64,000 nucleotides of DNA from JACVRW01 sp963746825 (GCA_963746825.1 CAVVCU010000005.1:496001-560000), one strand, 5' to 3'; positions 18,200 through 29,958 are shown, counted from the stretch's first letter. Notes: generated by a model from the letters alone, not told the origin. A program made the numbers and translations.

Positions 18200-19429
18200 A
18201 TGGCTGTCCAGGCGCTTGCCTGTAAGGAATGTGGAACGGAGTACGAGCTGGAGGCGCGCTACGTCTGCGAGCGCTGCTTCGGGCCGCTCGAGGTGCGCTA
18301 CGAGCTCGGCTCGCTCGACGCCGACGGCGTCAAGCGGCGCATTCAGGCGGGACCTCAGAACCTGTGGCGCTACGCCGACTTCCTGCCCTTCGCGCAGGCG
18401 CCGCGCAGCGCCCTGCCGGCCGGCTGCACGCCGCTGGTGAAGGCGCCGCGGCTGGCCGAGCGGCTCGGCCTGCGGGAGGTGTGGGTCAAGAACGACGCCG
18501 CCAACCCCACCCACTCGTTCAAGGACCGGGTGGTGTCGGTGGCGCTGGCCAAGGCGCAGGAGCTCGGCTACGGGGTGGTCGCCTGCGCCTCAACCGGCAA
18601 CCTCGCCAACGCCGTGGCAGCACACGCCGCCGCGGCGGGGCTCGAGTCCTATGTGTTCATCCCCGCCGACCTCGAGGAGCAGAAGATCCTCGCCACCGGC
18701 GTCTACGGCACCAAGCTCGTGACCGTCCGGGGCAACTACGACGACGTCAACCGGCTCTGCACCGAGCTCTCCGGGGAGCACGACTGGGCCTTCGTCAACG
18801 TCAACGTGCGGCCCTACTACGCCGAGGGCTCGAAGACGCTCGCGTACGAGATCGCCGAGGGGCTGGGGTTCGAGCTGCCCGACCGCGTGGTCGCGCCGAT
18901 CGCTTCGGGATCGCTGTTCACCAAGATCGCCCGCGGCTTCGACGAGTGGCGCAGCGTCGGGCTCGTGGAGGGGGACACGCCGATCATGAACGGCGCCCAG
19001 GCCGAGGGCTGCTCGCCCGTGGCCCAGGCCTACGAGGCCGGCTGGGATGTCTGCAAGCCCGTCAAGCCGTCGACCATCGCCAAGTCGCTGGCCATCGGCA
19101 ATCCCGCCGACGGGCCCTACGCGGTGGACCTGGCGCGGCGAAGCGGCGGTTCGATCGACGCGGTGAGCGACGACGAGATCCGCGCGGGCATCCGGCTCCT
19201 GGCGGAGACCACCGGCATCTTCACCGAGACGGCGGGCGGCACCACCACGGCGACGCTGGCCAAGCTCGCCGAGCGCGGGGACATCGACGCGGGCGAGCGG
19301 GTCATTCTGGTGATCACCGGCGAGGGGCTCAAGACCCTCGACGCGGTGCGCGGCACGTTCGAGACCCACGAGATCGACCCGACGCTCGCCTCGTTCGACG
19401 CCGAGGTGCCCGTGGGGGCGGCCGTCTAG
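18200..19429 (+). CDS. thrC: Threonine synthase-like PLP enzyme under SAM riboswitch
   Basis: The 409-residue protein is a fold-type II PLP enzyme of the threonine synthase family, which acts on O-phosphohomoserine. An N-terminal zinc-ribbon-like motif (C8, C11, C23, C26) precedes the catalytic domain. The PLP lysine is K108 in NPTHSFKDR, and the serine/glycine loop ASTGNLANA follows. ETAGGTTTATLAKLAERG closes the active-site region. It lies under a SAM-I riboswitch and 12 bases before a Gly-Gly-ending ThiS/MoaD-like gene. That context suggests sulfur or methionine metabolism as an alternative to plain threonine synthesis. The canonical family name is kept because the residues alone do not distinguish the two. 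Confidence 0.85.
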   Translation: MAVQALACKECGTEYELEARYVCERCFGPLEVRYELGSLDADGVKRRIQAGPQNLWRYADFLPFAQAPRSALPAGCTPLVKAPRLAERLGLREVWVKNDAANPTHSFKDRVVSVALAKAQELGYGVVACASTGNLANAVAAHAAAAGLESYVFIPADLEEQKILATGVYGTKLVTVRGNYDDVNRLCTELSGEHDWAFVNVNVRPYYAEGSKTLAYEIAEGLGFELPDRVVAPIASGSLFTKIARGFDEWRSVGLVEGDTPIMNGAQAEGCSPVAQAYEAGWDVCKPVKPSTIAKSLAIGNPADGPYAVDLARRSGGSIDAVSDDEIRAGIRLLAETTGIFTETAGGTTTATLAKLAERGDIDAGERVILVITGEGLKTLDAVRGTFETHEIDPTLASFDAEVPVGAAV

Positions 19430-19441
19430 TATTCCCGCGCG

Positions 19442-19717
19442 ATGTCCGTGACCGTCAAGATCCCCACGCAGCTGCGGACCGTCACCGGCGGCGACGGCGA
19501 GACCACCGTCGAGGGCGCCACGACCGTCGGCGAGGTGCTCGACGGCCTCTATGACCGCTTCGACGGCCTGCGCGACCGGATCGCCGAGGACGGTGACCTG
19601 CGCCGCTTCGTGAACGTCTACGTCGGCGGCGAGGACATCCGTTTCCTCGATGGCCTGGAAACCACGGTCGAGGACGGCGACGAGGTCACGATCCTGCCCG
19701 CGGTGGCGGGCGGTTGA
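19442..19717 (+). CDS. ThiS/MoaD-like sulfur-carrier protein
   Basis: The 91-residue protein has a ubiquitin-like beta-grasp pattern (VTVKIPTQLRTVTGG ... VEDGDEVTILPAVAGG) and ends exactly in Gly-Gly, the site that is adenylated and converted to a thiocarboxylate in sulfur carriers such as CysO, ThiS and MoaD. It follows the threonine-synthase-like gene by 12 bases and probably shares its SAM-responsive transcript. A carrier for cysteine or methionine sulfur fits better than a molybdopterin synthase subunit, because no MoaE is nearby. That assignment is inference. Confidence 0.85.
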   Translation: MSVTVKIPTQLRTVTGGDGETTVEGATTVGEVLDGLYDRFDGLRDRIAEDGDLRRFVNVYVGGEDIRFLDGLETTVEDGDEVTILPAVAGG

Positions 19718-19741
19718 GCGACCCAACACTGCGTCGAATCG

Positions 19742-19765
19742 CACCGGTCAATCTTTCGACCGGTG
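19742..19765. repeat. Perfect inverted repeat (8+8+8)
   Basis: CACCGGTC (19742-19749) and GACCGGTG (19758-19765) are perfect inverted arms with an eight-base loop, located 24 bases after the sulfur-carrier gene. There is no T-tract, so it is either a weak terminator or mRNA 3'-end stabiliser, or an operator-like dyad for the small gene downstream. Confidence 0.5.
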
Positions 19766-19796
19766 TCCATATGGATTTTGGTGGATAGCGGGGAAA

Positions 19797-19997
19797 ATGG
19801 GCCTCATGGCCCAGCCCCGAATCAAGCGTTACGCACTGGTGCCGGAGCGAGAGGGGCAAGGTTTGCGCCGGTTCCATCTGGCGCGGGTGGCCCCGTCGTC
19901 GCGTTCGGCGCTGGGGGTCGACCGCCTGGAGCGGATGGAGGAGATCGCCGCCCTGGACCGCATCCGCGAGAACGGGTCGCGGCTGCGCCCGGACTAG
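19797..19997 (+). CDS. Small basic hypothetical protein
   Basis: An open frame of 66 codons begins ATG GGC CTC ATG GCC, with a GGGGAAA-like site just upstream. The second Met (19806) would give 63 residues, MAQPRIKRYALVPEREG onward. The product is strongly basic with RRFHLARVAPSSRSALGVDRLERMEEIAAL, probably helical. No family is recognised. It could be a chance frame, but codon third-position GC and the upstream site favour a real gene. Confidence 0.45.
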   Translation: MGLMAQPRIKRYALVPEREGQGLRRFHLARVAPSSRSALGVDRLERMEEIAALDRIRENGSRLRPD

Positions 19998-20024
19998 CGT
20001 CAGGCGGCTAGCGTCGGGTGAGCA

Positions 20025-20097
<73 letters not shown>

Positions 20098-20119
20098 CCG
20101 CGTGGCAGTGTAGAGGCGG

Positions 20120-20620
20120 ATGCTCATCGCGATCATCTCCGACACGCACATGCCGCGGGGCGACCGGCGGCTCCCGGAGACCTGCGTGGAACGCATCGCG
20201 CGAGCGGATCTCCTTCTGCACGCCGGTGACTTCGGCACGCTGGACGTGCTGCGCGAGCTCGAGGCGATCGGCCCGCCGGTGCTGGGCGTGAGGGGCAACG
20301 TGGACAGCGCCGAGCTGAGCCGGCTGCTGCCGGCGGAGCGGGTCGTCGAGGCCGCCGGCGCCCGCGTGGCCATCACCCACGACGCCGGAGAGCGCTCGGG
20401 ACGCCTCGAGCGCATGCGGCGGCGCTTCGGCGGCCGGGCCGAGGCCGTTGTATTCGGGCATTCACACCTGCCTCTTCACGAGCAGGCCGACGACGGCTTC
20501 CAGATCTTCAACCCCGGCAGCCCGACCGAGCGCCGCAGGGCCCCGGCCCACAGCATGGGGATCGCTCGGGTGAAGGACGGACGGGTACGCTTCGAGTTGA
20601 TACCGTTTACGGTGTCATGA
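20120..20620 (+). CDS. YfcE/MJ0936-type metallophosphoesterase
   Basis: The 166-residue protein is a calcineurin-like phosphodiesterase with a two-metal site. Motifs are in order: ISDTH (D8, H10), HAGDFG, RGNVD, ITHD and GHSH, ending with FNPGSPTERR. This set is typical of the small YfcE group that cleaves phosphodiesters in vitro, and the natural substrate is unknown. The start ATG 20120 lies 22 bases past the divergent tRNA. Its stop overlaps the next start (ATGA). Confidence 0.9.
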   Translation: MLIAIISDTHMPRGDRRLPETCVERIARADLLLHAGDFGTLDVLRELEAIGPPVLGVRGNVDSAELSRLLPAERVVEAAGARVAITHDAGERSGRLERMRRRFGGRAEAVVFGHSHLPLHEQADDGFQIFNPGSPTERRRAPAHSMGIARVKDGRVRFELIPFTVS

Positions 20621-20958
20621 CACCGGGAGAGCTGATTCGCGAGACGCGCCGGCGCAAGGGCCTCAGCCAGCGCCGCCTGGCCCTGCGCGCGGGCACCAGC
20701 CAGAGCGCGATCGCCCGCCTCGAGGCGGGCACCGAGGCGGTCACCTGGCCGCGCCTGCGCGCGATCATGATCTCCATGGGGGAGGAGCCGGTGCTCTCCG
20801 CCCAGCCGCTGGCAAGCCGCTACGACGCGGCCGATCTACTCCGCGACCGCGCCTCCCCACCGGAAGTGCGGCTCAGCAACGGCGTCGACTTCAACGGCTT
20901 CGCCACCAAGCTCGCGATGGCCGGAGAGCGCGCCAAGGCGGTCGATGAGCCAGGCTGA
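20617..20958 (+). CDS. XRE-family helix-turn-helix protein (possible antitoxin)
   Basis: The 113-residue protein has an N-terminal Cro/C1-type HTH (ELIRETRRRKGLSQRRLALRAGTSQSAIARLEAGTEAVTWPRLRAIMISMG). A C-terminal region ends NGVDFNGFATKLAMAGERAKAVDEPG. The start overlaps the phosphoesterase stop, and the downstream nucleotidyltransferase gene overlaps its 3' end by 14 bases. Such HTH/nucleotidyltransferase pairs are often regulatory toxin-antitoxin-like modules. It may repress its own operon. Confidence 0.85.
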   Translation: MTPGELIRETRRRKGLSQRRLALRAGTSQSAIARLEAGTEAVTWPRLRAIMISMGEEPVLSAQPLASRYDAADLLRDRASPPEVRLSNGVDFNGFATKLAMAGERAKAVDEPG

Positions 20959-21466
20959 GTCGCCCCTGCGGCTCGACGAGATACTGAGGACGCTCACCGA
21001 GTTCGGGGTCGAGTTCGTGGTCGTGGGAGGCGTTGCGGTGCAGGCGCACGGATACCTCCGCGCGACCGCCGATCTGGACGTGGTCCCCAACCCGACACTG
21101 CTCAACCTCGGCCGCCTGGGCGAGGCCCTGTCGGACCTCGACGCGCGGCCCCGCAGGGCCACGCTGCCCGTGGATGTGACCGATCCACAGCTGTTGAGTC
21201 GCGTGCCGCTGGCGCCGTTGACGACGCGCTACGGTCGGCTCGACCTGCTCAATATCGCGCATGTGAGCGGCGCCCCTGGATCGTTCGATGAGCTCCGGGG
21301 ACGCGCCCTGACGGTGAACCTCGACGGCCTCGCGGTGTCGATCGTCGGTCTCGACGACCTGCTGCGCATGAAGCGAGCGGCGGGCCGCCCGCAGGACCTG
21401 ACCGACATCGGCGCGCTCACCCGCACCGACGAAGAGCTCGAACGCGAGGCCAGCGAGTCAACATAG
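20945..21466 (+). CDS. Nucleotidyltransferase-fold protein (possible toxin partner)
   Basis: The 173-residue protein has the nucleotidyltransferase core GGVAVQAHGYLRATADLDVV, with the Gly-Gly and D-x-D metal-binding pattern. A later DLLRMKRAAGRPQDLTDIGAL is common in AbiEii/MNT-like and DUF1814-like proteins. It overlaps the HTH gene by 14 bases, so the two are coupled. AMPylation or nucleotide transfer to tRNA or protein is known for related toxins. No activity can be assigned here. Confidence 0.82.
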   Translation: MSQAESPLRLDEILRTLTEFGVEFVVVGGVAVQAHGYLRATADLDVVPNPTLLNLGRLGEALSDLDARPRRATLPVDVTDPQLLSRVPLAPLTTRYGRLDLLNIAHVSGAPGSFDELRGRALTVNLDGLAVSIVGLDDLLRMKRAAGRPQDLTDIGALTRTDEELEREASEST

Positions 21467-21472
21467 GGCGCG

Positions 21473-22444
21473 ATGGATCTCGACGTCCTCTTCCTCGGCA
21501 CCGCCGGCTCCGCGCCGACCGCCCGGCGCGGGCTGCCCGCCACGCTCGTGCGGCGCGGAGGGGAGCGCCTGCTGTTCGACTGCGGCGAGGGCACCCAGCG
21601 CCAGCTCGTCCGCTCGATCGGCCTCGTCGAGCTCGAGGACGTGTTCCTCACCCACTTCCACGCCGACCACGTGCTCGGCCTGCCCGGGATGCTCAAGACC
21701 TTCGGCCTGCGCCATCGCGAACGCCCCCTGACCATCCACGGGCCGCGCGGGCTCGGCGAGCTCTTTCGTCTCCTCGGCCCCCTCGTCGGACGGCTGACCT
21801 TCGAGATCGAGTTGGTGGAGCTCGAGGCCAACGACGAGCTCGAGCGCGACGGCTACCGGATCGCCGCCTACGCGACCGACCACGTGGCGCACTCCATCGG
21901 CTACGCGATCGTCGAGGATTCGCGGCCCGGCGTGTTCGACCCGGCCCGCGCGAAGGAGCTCGGCGTCGCTCCCGGTCCCGACTTCGGGCGCCTCCAGCAC
22001 GGGGAGGCGGTGAACGGCGTCCAGCCCGACCAGGTGATGGGCGAGACGCGCCGGGGGCGCAAGGTGGTGGTGACCGGGGACACCGCCCCGTGTGACATGA
22101 CCCGCCTCGTGGCCTGGGAGGCCGACCTGTTGGTGCACGAGGCGACCTTCCTCGACGAGGAGGCCGAGCGCGCGGCGGAAACCCGTCATTCGACGGCTCG
22201 CGGCGCGGGCGAGCTCGCCGCCGCGGCGGGCGTTCTGATGCTGGCCCTCACCCACGTGTCCCCGCGCTACGGCGGCCGCGAACTGCGCGAGGAAGCCGGC
22301 CGGGTGTTCGAGCCGGTGATCGTCCCGCGCGACTTCGATCGCGTCGAGATTCCCTTGCCCGAGCGGGGGTCGCCGCTCTACGTCAGAGAGAGCGTGCCCT
22401 CGCCCGAGCGCGCCCTGCGCGAGGCCCCGAGCGGCGGGCAGTAG
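21473..22444 (+). CDS. rnz: Ribonuclease Z
   Basis: This tRNA 3'-processing endonuclease belongs to the metallo-beta-lactamase fold. The 323-residue protein has the zinc motif LTHFHADHVLGLPG near residue 60. GTAGSAPTARRGLP is at the N-terminus, a VTGDTAPCD motif follows, then HEATFLDEEAERA and THVSPRYG. This is the normal bacterial short-form RNase Z layout. Because the tRNA here lacks an encoded CCA, RNase Z would be needed to mature its 3' end. Confidence 0.95.
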   Translation: MDLDVLFLGTAGSAPTARRGLPATLVRRGGERLLFDCGEGTQRQLVRSIGLVELEDVFLTHFHADHVLGLPGMLKTFGLRHRERPLTIHGPRGLGELFRLLGPLVGRLTFEIELVELEANDELERDGYRIAAYATDHVAHSIGYAIVEDSRPGVFDPARAKELGVAPGPDFGRLQHGEAVNGVQPDQVMGETRRGRKVVVTGDTAPCDMTRLVAWEADLLVHEATFLDEEAERAAETRHSTARGAGELAAAAGVLMLALTHVSPRYGGRELREEAGRVFEPVIVPRDFDRVEIPLPERGSPLYVRESVPSPERALREAPSGGQ

Positions 22445-22452
22445 ACAGCGGC

Positions 22453-22734
22453 TCAGCCGACGGCGGCAAGCGGCCCGCACGACTCGATGTCGCGCAGGAG
22501 CTGCTCGGCTCGCTGGGGGCCCCAGCGGCCGCTGCCCACGAGCTCGCCGGCCAGGTCACCCACGCGGGTGAGACCGTCGCGCGCCTCGTCATCCCAGGCG
22601 AGGTCGTCGCAGAAGAACAGCGAATCCGCGGCCTCGCGCACCAGCGCGCGCTCGTCGGGGCGCAGCGTCGGGCTGCCGTCTTCGTTGACCGTCTGCATCA
22701 GCCGGCCGTACGCCTCTGCGCGCTCTGGACTCAT
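22453..22734 (-). CDS. Conserved hypothetical protein, 93 aa
   Basis: This is an acidic, helical, soluble protein with the sequence core LRPDERALVREAADSLFFCDD and RVGDLAGELVGSGRWGPQRAEQLLRDIESCGP. No catalytic motif is visible. It is convergent with RNase Z and divergent from pyrR. Coding character is clear, but function is unknown. Confidence 0.75.
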   Translation of the reverse strand: MSPERAEAYGRLMQTVNEDGSPTLRPDERALVREAADSLFFCDDLAWDDEARDGLTRVGDLAGELVGSGRWGPQRAEQLLRDIESCGPLAAVG

Positions 22735-22828
22735 CTCGGCTCAGGTTAGCGCCGGTCCAACGGCGCGTGGCGGAACGGGTCCGTTTGTCCCGCTTCGGTC
22801 GGGGCCGGGTGTTAGTCTCATCGCACGT

Positions 22829-22862
22829 TCCTTTAACCCGGTCCCGTGAGGCCAGGAAGGGC
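22829..22862 (+). promoter_or_regulatory. PyrR-binding RNA element in the pyr leader
   Basis: The leader contains CCTTTAACCCGGTCCCGTGAG followed by GCCAGGAAGGG, a close match to the PyrR-binding loop (conserved UCC-GUGAGGC flanked by CCUU/AAGG). The 3' side GGAAGG (22855-22860) is also the ribosome-binding site eight bases before the TTG start of pyrR. PyrR bound with UMP would therefore block translation, as known for some mycobacteria. I see no separate terminator, so translational control is the simplest reading. Confidence 0.75.
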
Positions 22863-22868
22863 AGTGCT

Positions 22869-23420
22869 TTGAGTGAGAAGACGGTCCTCGACCGCGAGGA
22901 CGTGCGGCGCACGCTGGTGCGAATCGCACACGAAATCGTCGAGAAGACGGGCGGAGAAGGAGTCGCGGTCGTGGGTATCCACCGTCGCGGCGCCGTGCTC
23001 GCCGCGCGGCTGCGTGACCACGTGGCCGACCTGCTGGGCGAGCCCGTTCCGCTCGGTGATGTCGACATCAGCTTCTACCGCGACGACCTCGACCGTCGCG
23101 ATCCCACCGCCCAGCCGGTGGTGCACGCCTCCCACGTCGACTTCCCGGTCGAGGACACCACGGTCGTGCTGGTGGACGACGTGCTCTACACGGGCCGAAC
23201 GGTGCGCGCCGCCATCGACGCGCTCTTCGACTACGGGCGTCCGGAGCGGGTGCAGCTGGCGGTGCTGGCCGACCGCGGTCATCGCGAGCTGCCGATCCGC
23301 CCCGACTACGTGGGCAAGAACCTCCCCACCGCGCGCGGCGAGCGGGTGAACGTGCGCGTCGAGGAGATCGACGGGGTGGACGAAGTGGCCATCGCCGCGC
23401 ACGCGGAGGAGCCGGCATGA
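22869..23420 (+). CDS. pyrR: Bifunctional pyr operon regulator/uracil phosphoribosyltransferase
   Basis: PyrR senses UMP and binds pyr mRNA, and it also has uracil phosphoribosyltransferase activity. The 183-residue protein reads LSEKTVLDREDVRRTLVRIAHEI and contains GIHRRGAVLA, the PRPP loop VVLVDDVLYTGRTVRAAIDAL and DRGHRELPIRPDYVGKN, all hallmarks of PyrR. The TTG at 22869 is the start because it follows the RBS and sits at the family N-terminus. It overlaps pyrB by ATGA and leads the whole pyrimidine operon. Confidence 0.95.
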   Translation: MSEKTVLDREDVRRTLVRIAHEIVEKTGGEGVAVVGIHRRGAVLAARLRDHVADLLGEPVPLGDVDISFYRDDLDRRDPTAQPVVHASHVDFPVEDTTVVLVDDVLYTGRTVRAAIDALFDYGRPERVQLAVLADRGHRELPIRPDYVGKNLPTARGERVNVRVEEIDGVDEVAIAAHAEEPA

Positions 23421-24367
23421 ACGCTCACCTGCTGTCCATCGAGGATCTCACGCGCGAGGACATCGAGCGCATCCTGGGGCGGGCCGAGAGCTTCGCGGAG
23501 GTGTCGGGGCGCGAGATCAAGAAGGTGCCGACGCTGCGTGGGCGCACGGTCATCAACCTCTTCTACGAGGCCTCCACGCGCACGAGCTCGAGCTTCGAGC
23601 TGGCGGCCAAGCGCCTCAGCGCGGACCTCGTGAACATCAAGTCGAGCGGCTCGGCGGTGGACAAGGGCGAGTCGCTCAAGGACACGGTCCAGACCCTCTC
23701 GGCCTACGACCCCGCCGCCATCGTCATTCGCTCGCCTCAGGTGGGAGCCGCGGCGCTCGTCGCTCGCTGGACGCGCGCTTCGGTGATCAACGCCGGCGAC
23801 GGCAAGCACGAGCATCCCACCCAGGCGCTGCTCGACCTCTACACCCTCAAGCGCCGGGTCGGCTCGCTGGATGGCCTGAACGTCTGGATCGTGGGCGACG
23901 TGCTGCACAGCCGGGTCGCTCGCTCCAACATCCTGGCCCTCTCGCGGATGGGCTGCCAGGTGACCGTCTGCGGCCCGCCCACGCTGATTCCGCGCGGGGT
24001 CGAGTCACTCGGCTGCCGCGTGCGCACCACGCTCGACGACCTGTCCGAGGCCGACGTGGTGTACGCGCTGCGCATGCAGCTCGAGCGCATGAGCGGCTCC
24101 TTCGTGCCCTCGCTGCGCGAATACGCCGCGCAGTACCAGATCGACGGCCGCCGGCTGGGGCCCAACCAGCTGCTGATGCACCCGGGCCCGGTCAACCGCG
24201 GGGTGGAGCTCGCGGCCGAGGTGATCGACTCCCCGCAGGCTCTGATCGTGCAGCAGGTCGAGTCCGGAGTGGTGGTGCGCATGGCCGTGCTCTACGAGCT
24301 GCTGGCCGGCCGCGGAGCCCCCGCCGGCGCCCGCGCGGAAGCGGCGAGCGAGCCCCAGCCGGCGTGA
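23417..24367 (+). CDS. pyrB: Aspartate carbamoyltransferase catalytic subunit
   Basis: This is the second step of pyrimidine synthesis, joining carbamoyl phosphate to aspartate. The 316-residue protein has the carbamoyl phosphate motif FYEASTRTSSSFE. The swinging loop region reads IKSSGSAVDKGESLKDTVQTL, then NAGDGKHEHPTQALLDL, and MHPGPVNRGVE closes the active site. No pyrI-type regulatory subunit gene is present. A 20-residue Ala/Gly/Pro-rich tail follows the catalytic core. It overlaps pyrC at GTGA. Confidence 0.96.
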   Translation: MNAHLLSIEDLTREDIERILGRAESFAEVSGREIKKVPTLRGRTVINLFYEASTRTSSSFELAAKRLSADLVNIKSSGSAVDKGESLKDTVQTLSAYDPAAIVIRSPQVGAAALVARWTRASVINAGDGKHEHPTQALLDLYTLKRRVGSLDGLNVWIVGDVLHSRVARSNILALSRMGCQVTVCGPPTLIPRGVESLGCRVRTTLDDLSEADVVYALRMQLERMSGSFVPSLREYAAQYQIDGRRLGPNQLLMHPGPVNRGVELAAEVIDSPQALIVQQVESGVVVRMAVLYELLAGRGAPAGARAEAASEPQPA

Positions 24368-25732
24368 ACACCGCTCAACAGGACAACCGAGCGGGGGCGG
24401 TCGAGCTCGATTTCGCCTCCCCGGCGCCGGCCACGGTGCTGCTGAGCGGCGCGCGCGTGCTCGACCCGCGCACCGGCGTCGACGGCGTGACCGACGTGCT
24501 GGTGCGCGACGGCGTGATCGCCGAGATCGGCGAGGCGCTGGAGGCTCCGCCCGGCGCCGAGCGGGTGGACGGGGAGGGCCTCCATGCCTTTCCCGCCTTC
24601 GTCGACCCGCACGTGCACCTGCGCACCCCGGGCCGCGAGGACGAGGAGGACATCGACTCGGGCACCCGGGCCGCCGCGGCCGGCGGCTTCTGCGCCATCC
24701 TGGCCCAGCCCAACACCGAGCCGGTGGTGGATTCCGCCCCGGTGCTGCGCTCGCTGCGCGAGCGGGCGCGCGCCGAGGCCCGGATCCCGACGGGGTTCCT
24801 GGCCGCCATCACCGCGGGCCAGCGCGGCGAGCAGCTCACGGAGATGGCCGAGCTGGCCGCGGTGGGCGCGGTCGCCTTCACCGACGACGGGCTGCCCGTG
24901 CGCTCGGCCGGCGTCATGCGCAAGGCGCTCCAGTACCAGCGCCTGGCCGGGCGGCTGCTGGCGCTGCACGAGGAGGACCCTTCGCTGTCGGGCGAGGGGG
25001 TGATGCACGAGGGTGCGGTCTCGGCGCTGCTCGGGCTGGCCGGCATACCCTCGGTTTCGGAGTCGACCCAGGTCGCGCGCGACTGCGCGCTGGCCGCCTA
25101 CGAGCAGGGCCGTATACACGTGCAGCACGTGTCGGCACGCGAGACCGTCGAGGTGATCGAGAGCGCCAAGGCCGGAGGAACGCAGGTGACCTGCGAGGCC
25201 TCGCCCCACCATCTGCTGCTCACCGAGGACGAGGTCCGCTCGCTGGACACGAACTTCAAGATGAATCCGCCGCTGCGCGCCGAGGAGGACAGGCTGGCCC
25301 TGGTGGAGGGGCTGCGCTCGGGGACGATCGACTGCGTGGCCACCGACCACGCGCCGCACGCTCGCGAGGAGAAGGAACACCCATTCGAGCAGGCGCCCAT
25401 GGGGGTCACGGGCCTCGAGACCGCGTTCGCCGCGCTCCACACGGGCCTGGTGCTCCCCGGGGCGCTCGATCTTGCCTCTCCTCGTGGAGCGAATGACCGC
25501 CGGGGGCGAGCCCTTCGGGCTGCCGGTTCCGCGCATCGAGAAGGGTGCGGCCGCGGACGTCTGCCTCGTCGACCTCGACGCCGAGTGGGAGGTGGGCGAG
25601 CCCGGCTACGAGAGCCGCTCGGCCAACTGCGCCTTCGCCGGGCGGCGGCTGACGGGACGGGTGCGCATGACGATCGCCGCCGGCGCGGTGGCCTACCGGG
25701 AGCGCACCTTCGCACTGGGGGCGGTGCGATGA
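24364..25732 (+). CDS. pyrC: Dihydroorotase, frameshifted
   Basis: The enzyme cyclises carbamoyl-aspartate to dihydroorotate. From GTG 24364 the first frame carries DPHVHLRTPGREDEEDI (metal ligands), NTEPVVDS, HEEDPSLSG, HVSARETVEVI and TDHAPHAREEKE, up to ALHTGLVLPGALDL. The C-terminus (LLVERMTAGGEPFGLPVPRIEKG ... RLTGRVRMTIAAG) is in the next frame from 25472 to 25732. Removing one base in GATCTTGCC at about 25470-25474 restores ALDLPLLVERM and a protein of about 455 residues. All ligands are intact, so a sequence error is likely. Confidence 0.93.
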
Positions 25733-26846
25733 GGCCGGCCTATCTGCTGCTCGAGGACGGGAGCCGCTGGGACGGCGACGAGGTAGGCGCGCGCGGAGAG
25801 GCGCGCGGCGAGGTGGTGTTCAACACCGCGATGTCGGGCTACCAGGAGGCGGTCACCGACCCCAGCTACGCCGGGCAGATCATCGTCTTCACCTACCCGC
25901 TGATCGGCAACTACGGAGTGGCGGCGGAGCACATGGAGTCCGATCGCATACACGCGCGCGCGGTGATCATGCGCGAGGGCGTCGACCGCGAGGACGCCGC
26001 CCAGGCGGAGGGCGGATGGCTGACGTGGCTGGCCGACTGCGGTATCCCGGCGCTGACCGGGGTGGACACCCGCGCGCTGGTGCGCCACATCCGCGACAAG
26101 GGCGCGATGCGCGGAGGCGTTTTCGGCGCCGAGGTGCCGGAGGCCCGGGCGCGCGAGCTGGTCGCCGAGGAGCCCTCGATGTCGGGACGCGACCTCGCCC
26201 GCGAGGTCACTCCACGAGGCCCGACCGTGATGGAGGGGCCCGGGCCGCGGGTGATCGGCCTGGACACGGGCATCAAGAGCTCGATCGTGCGCAACCTGCG
26301 CGAGCGCGGTGTGCATCTGGAGCTGCACCCGTGCAGCGCCGGTCCCGACGAGCTCCTCGCTCGCAACCCCGACGCCGTGTTCCTGGCCAACGGGCCCGGG
26401 GATCCCGCCGCGCTCGACCACGTGGTCGACACCGTGCGCGCGCTCGTGGGACGCGTGCCGGTCTGGGGTATCTGCCTGGGTCACCAGCTGCTCTGTCGAG
26501 CGGTCGGCCTCGAGACCTTCAAGCTGCCCTTCGGCCACCGCGGCGCCAACCACCCGGTCAAGGACCTGGAGACCGGGAAGATCGAGATCACCTCCCAGAA
26601 CCACGGCTTCGCGGTGCTCGGCCCGAACGGCGAGCGCACCATCGACAGCAACGAGCCGGTGCGCTGGGAGACCGACTTCGGCACCGCCGAGCTGCAGCAG
26701 CTCAACCTCTACGACCGAACGGTCGAGGGGCTCGTGTTGCGCGACGTGCCCGGATCGACGGTGCAGTACCACCCCGAGGCCGGCCCCGGCCCGCACGACG
26801 CGCTGCACCTCTTCGACCGTTTCATCGAAAGGCTGGCCGCGGCCTG

Positions 26847-26847
<1 letters not shown>
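25729..26847 (+). CDS. carA: Carbamoyl-phosphate synthase small (glutaminase) subunit
   Basis: CarA hydrolyses glutamine and channels ammonia to CarB. The 372-residue protein has the N-terminal CarA domain (FNTAMSGYQEAVTDPSYAGQI). Its C-terminal class I amidotransferase domain has the catalytic cysteine in GICLGHQLL and the His/Glu pair in QYHPEAGPGP. The start ATG 25729 overlaps the pyrC stop (ATGA), and the stop shares a base with the carB start. Confidence 0.96.

Positions 26848-29958
<3,111 letters not shown>

Noticed and set aside
19797..19997. Small gene as a toxin or antitoxin partner of the downstream HTH pair
   Set aside because: It is separated from the pair by a tRNA on the other strand and a phosphoesterase gene, and has no recognisable toxin or antitoxin feature.
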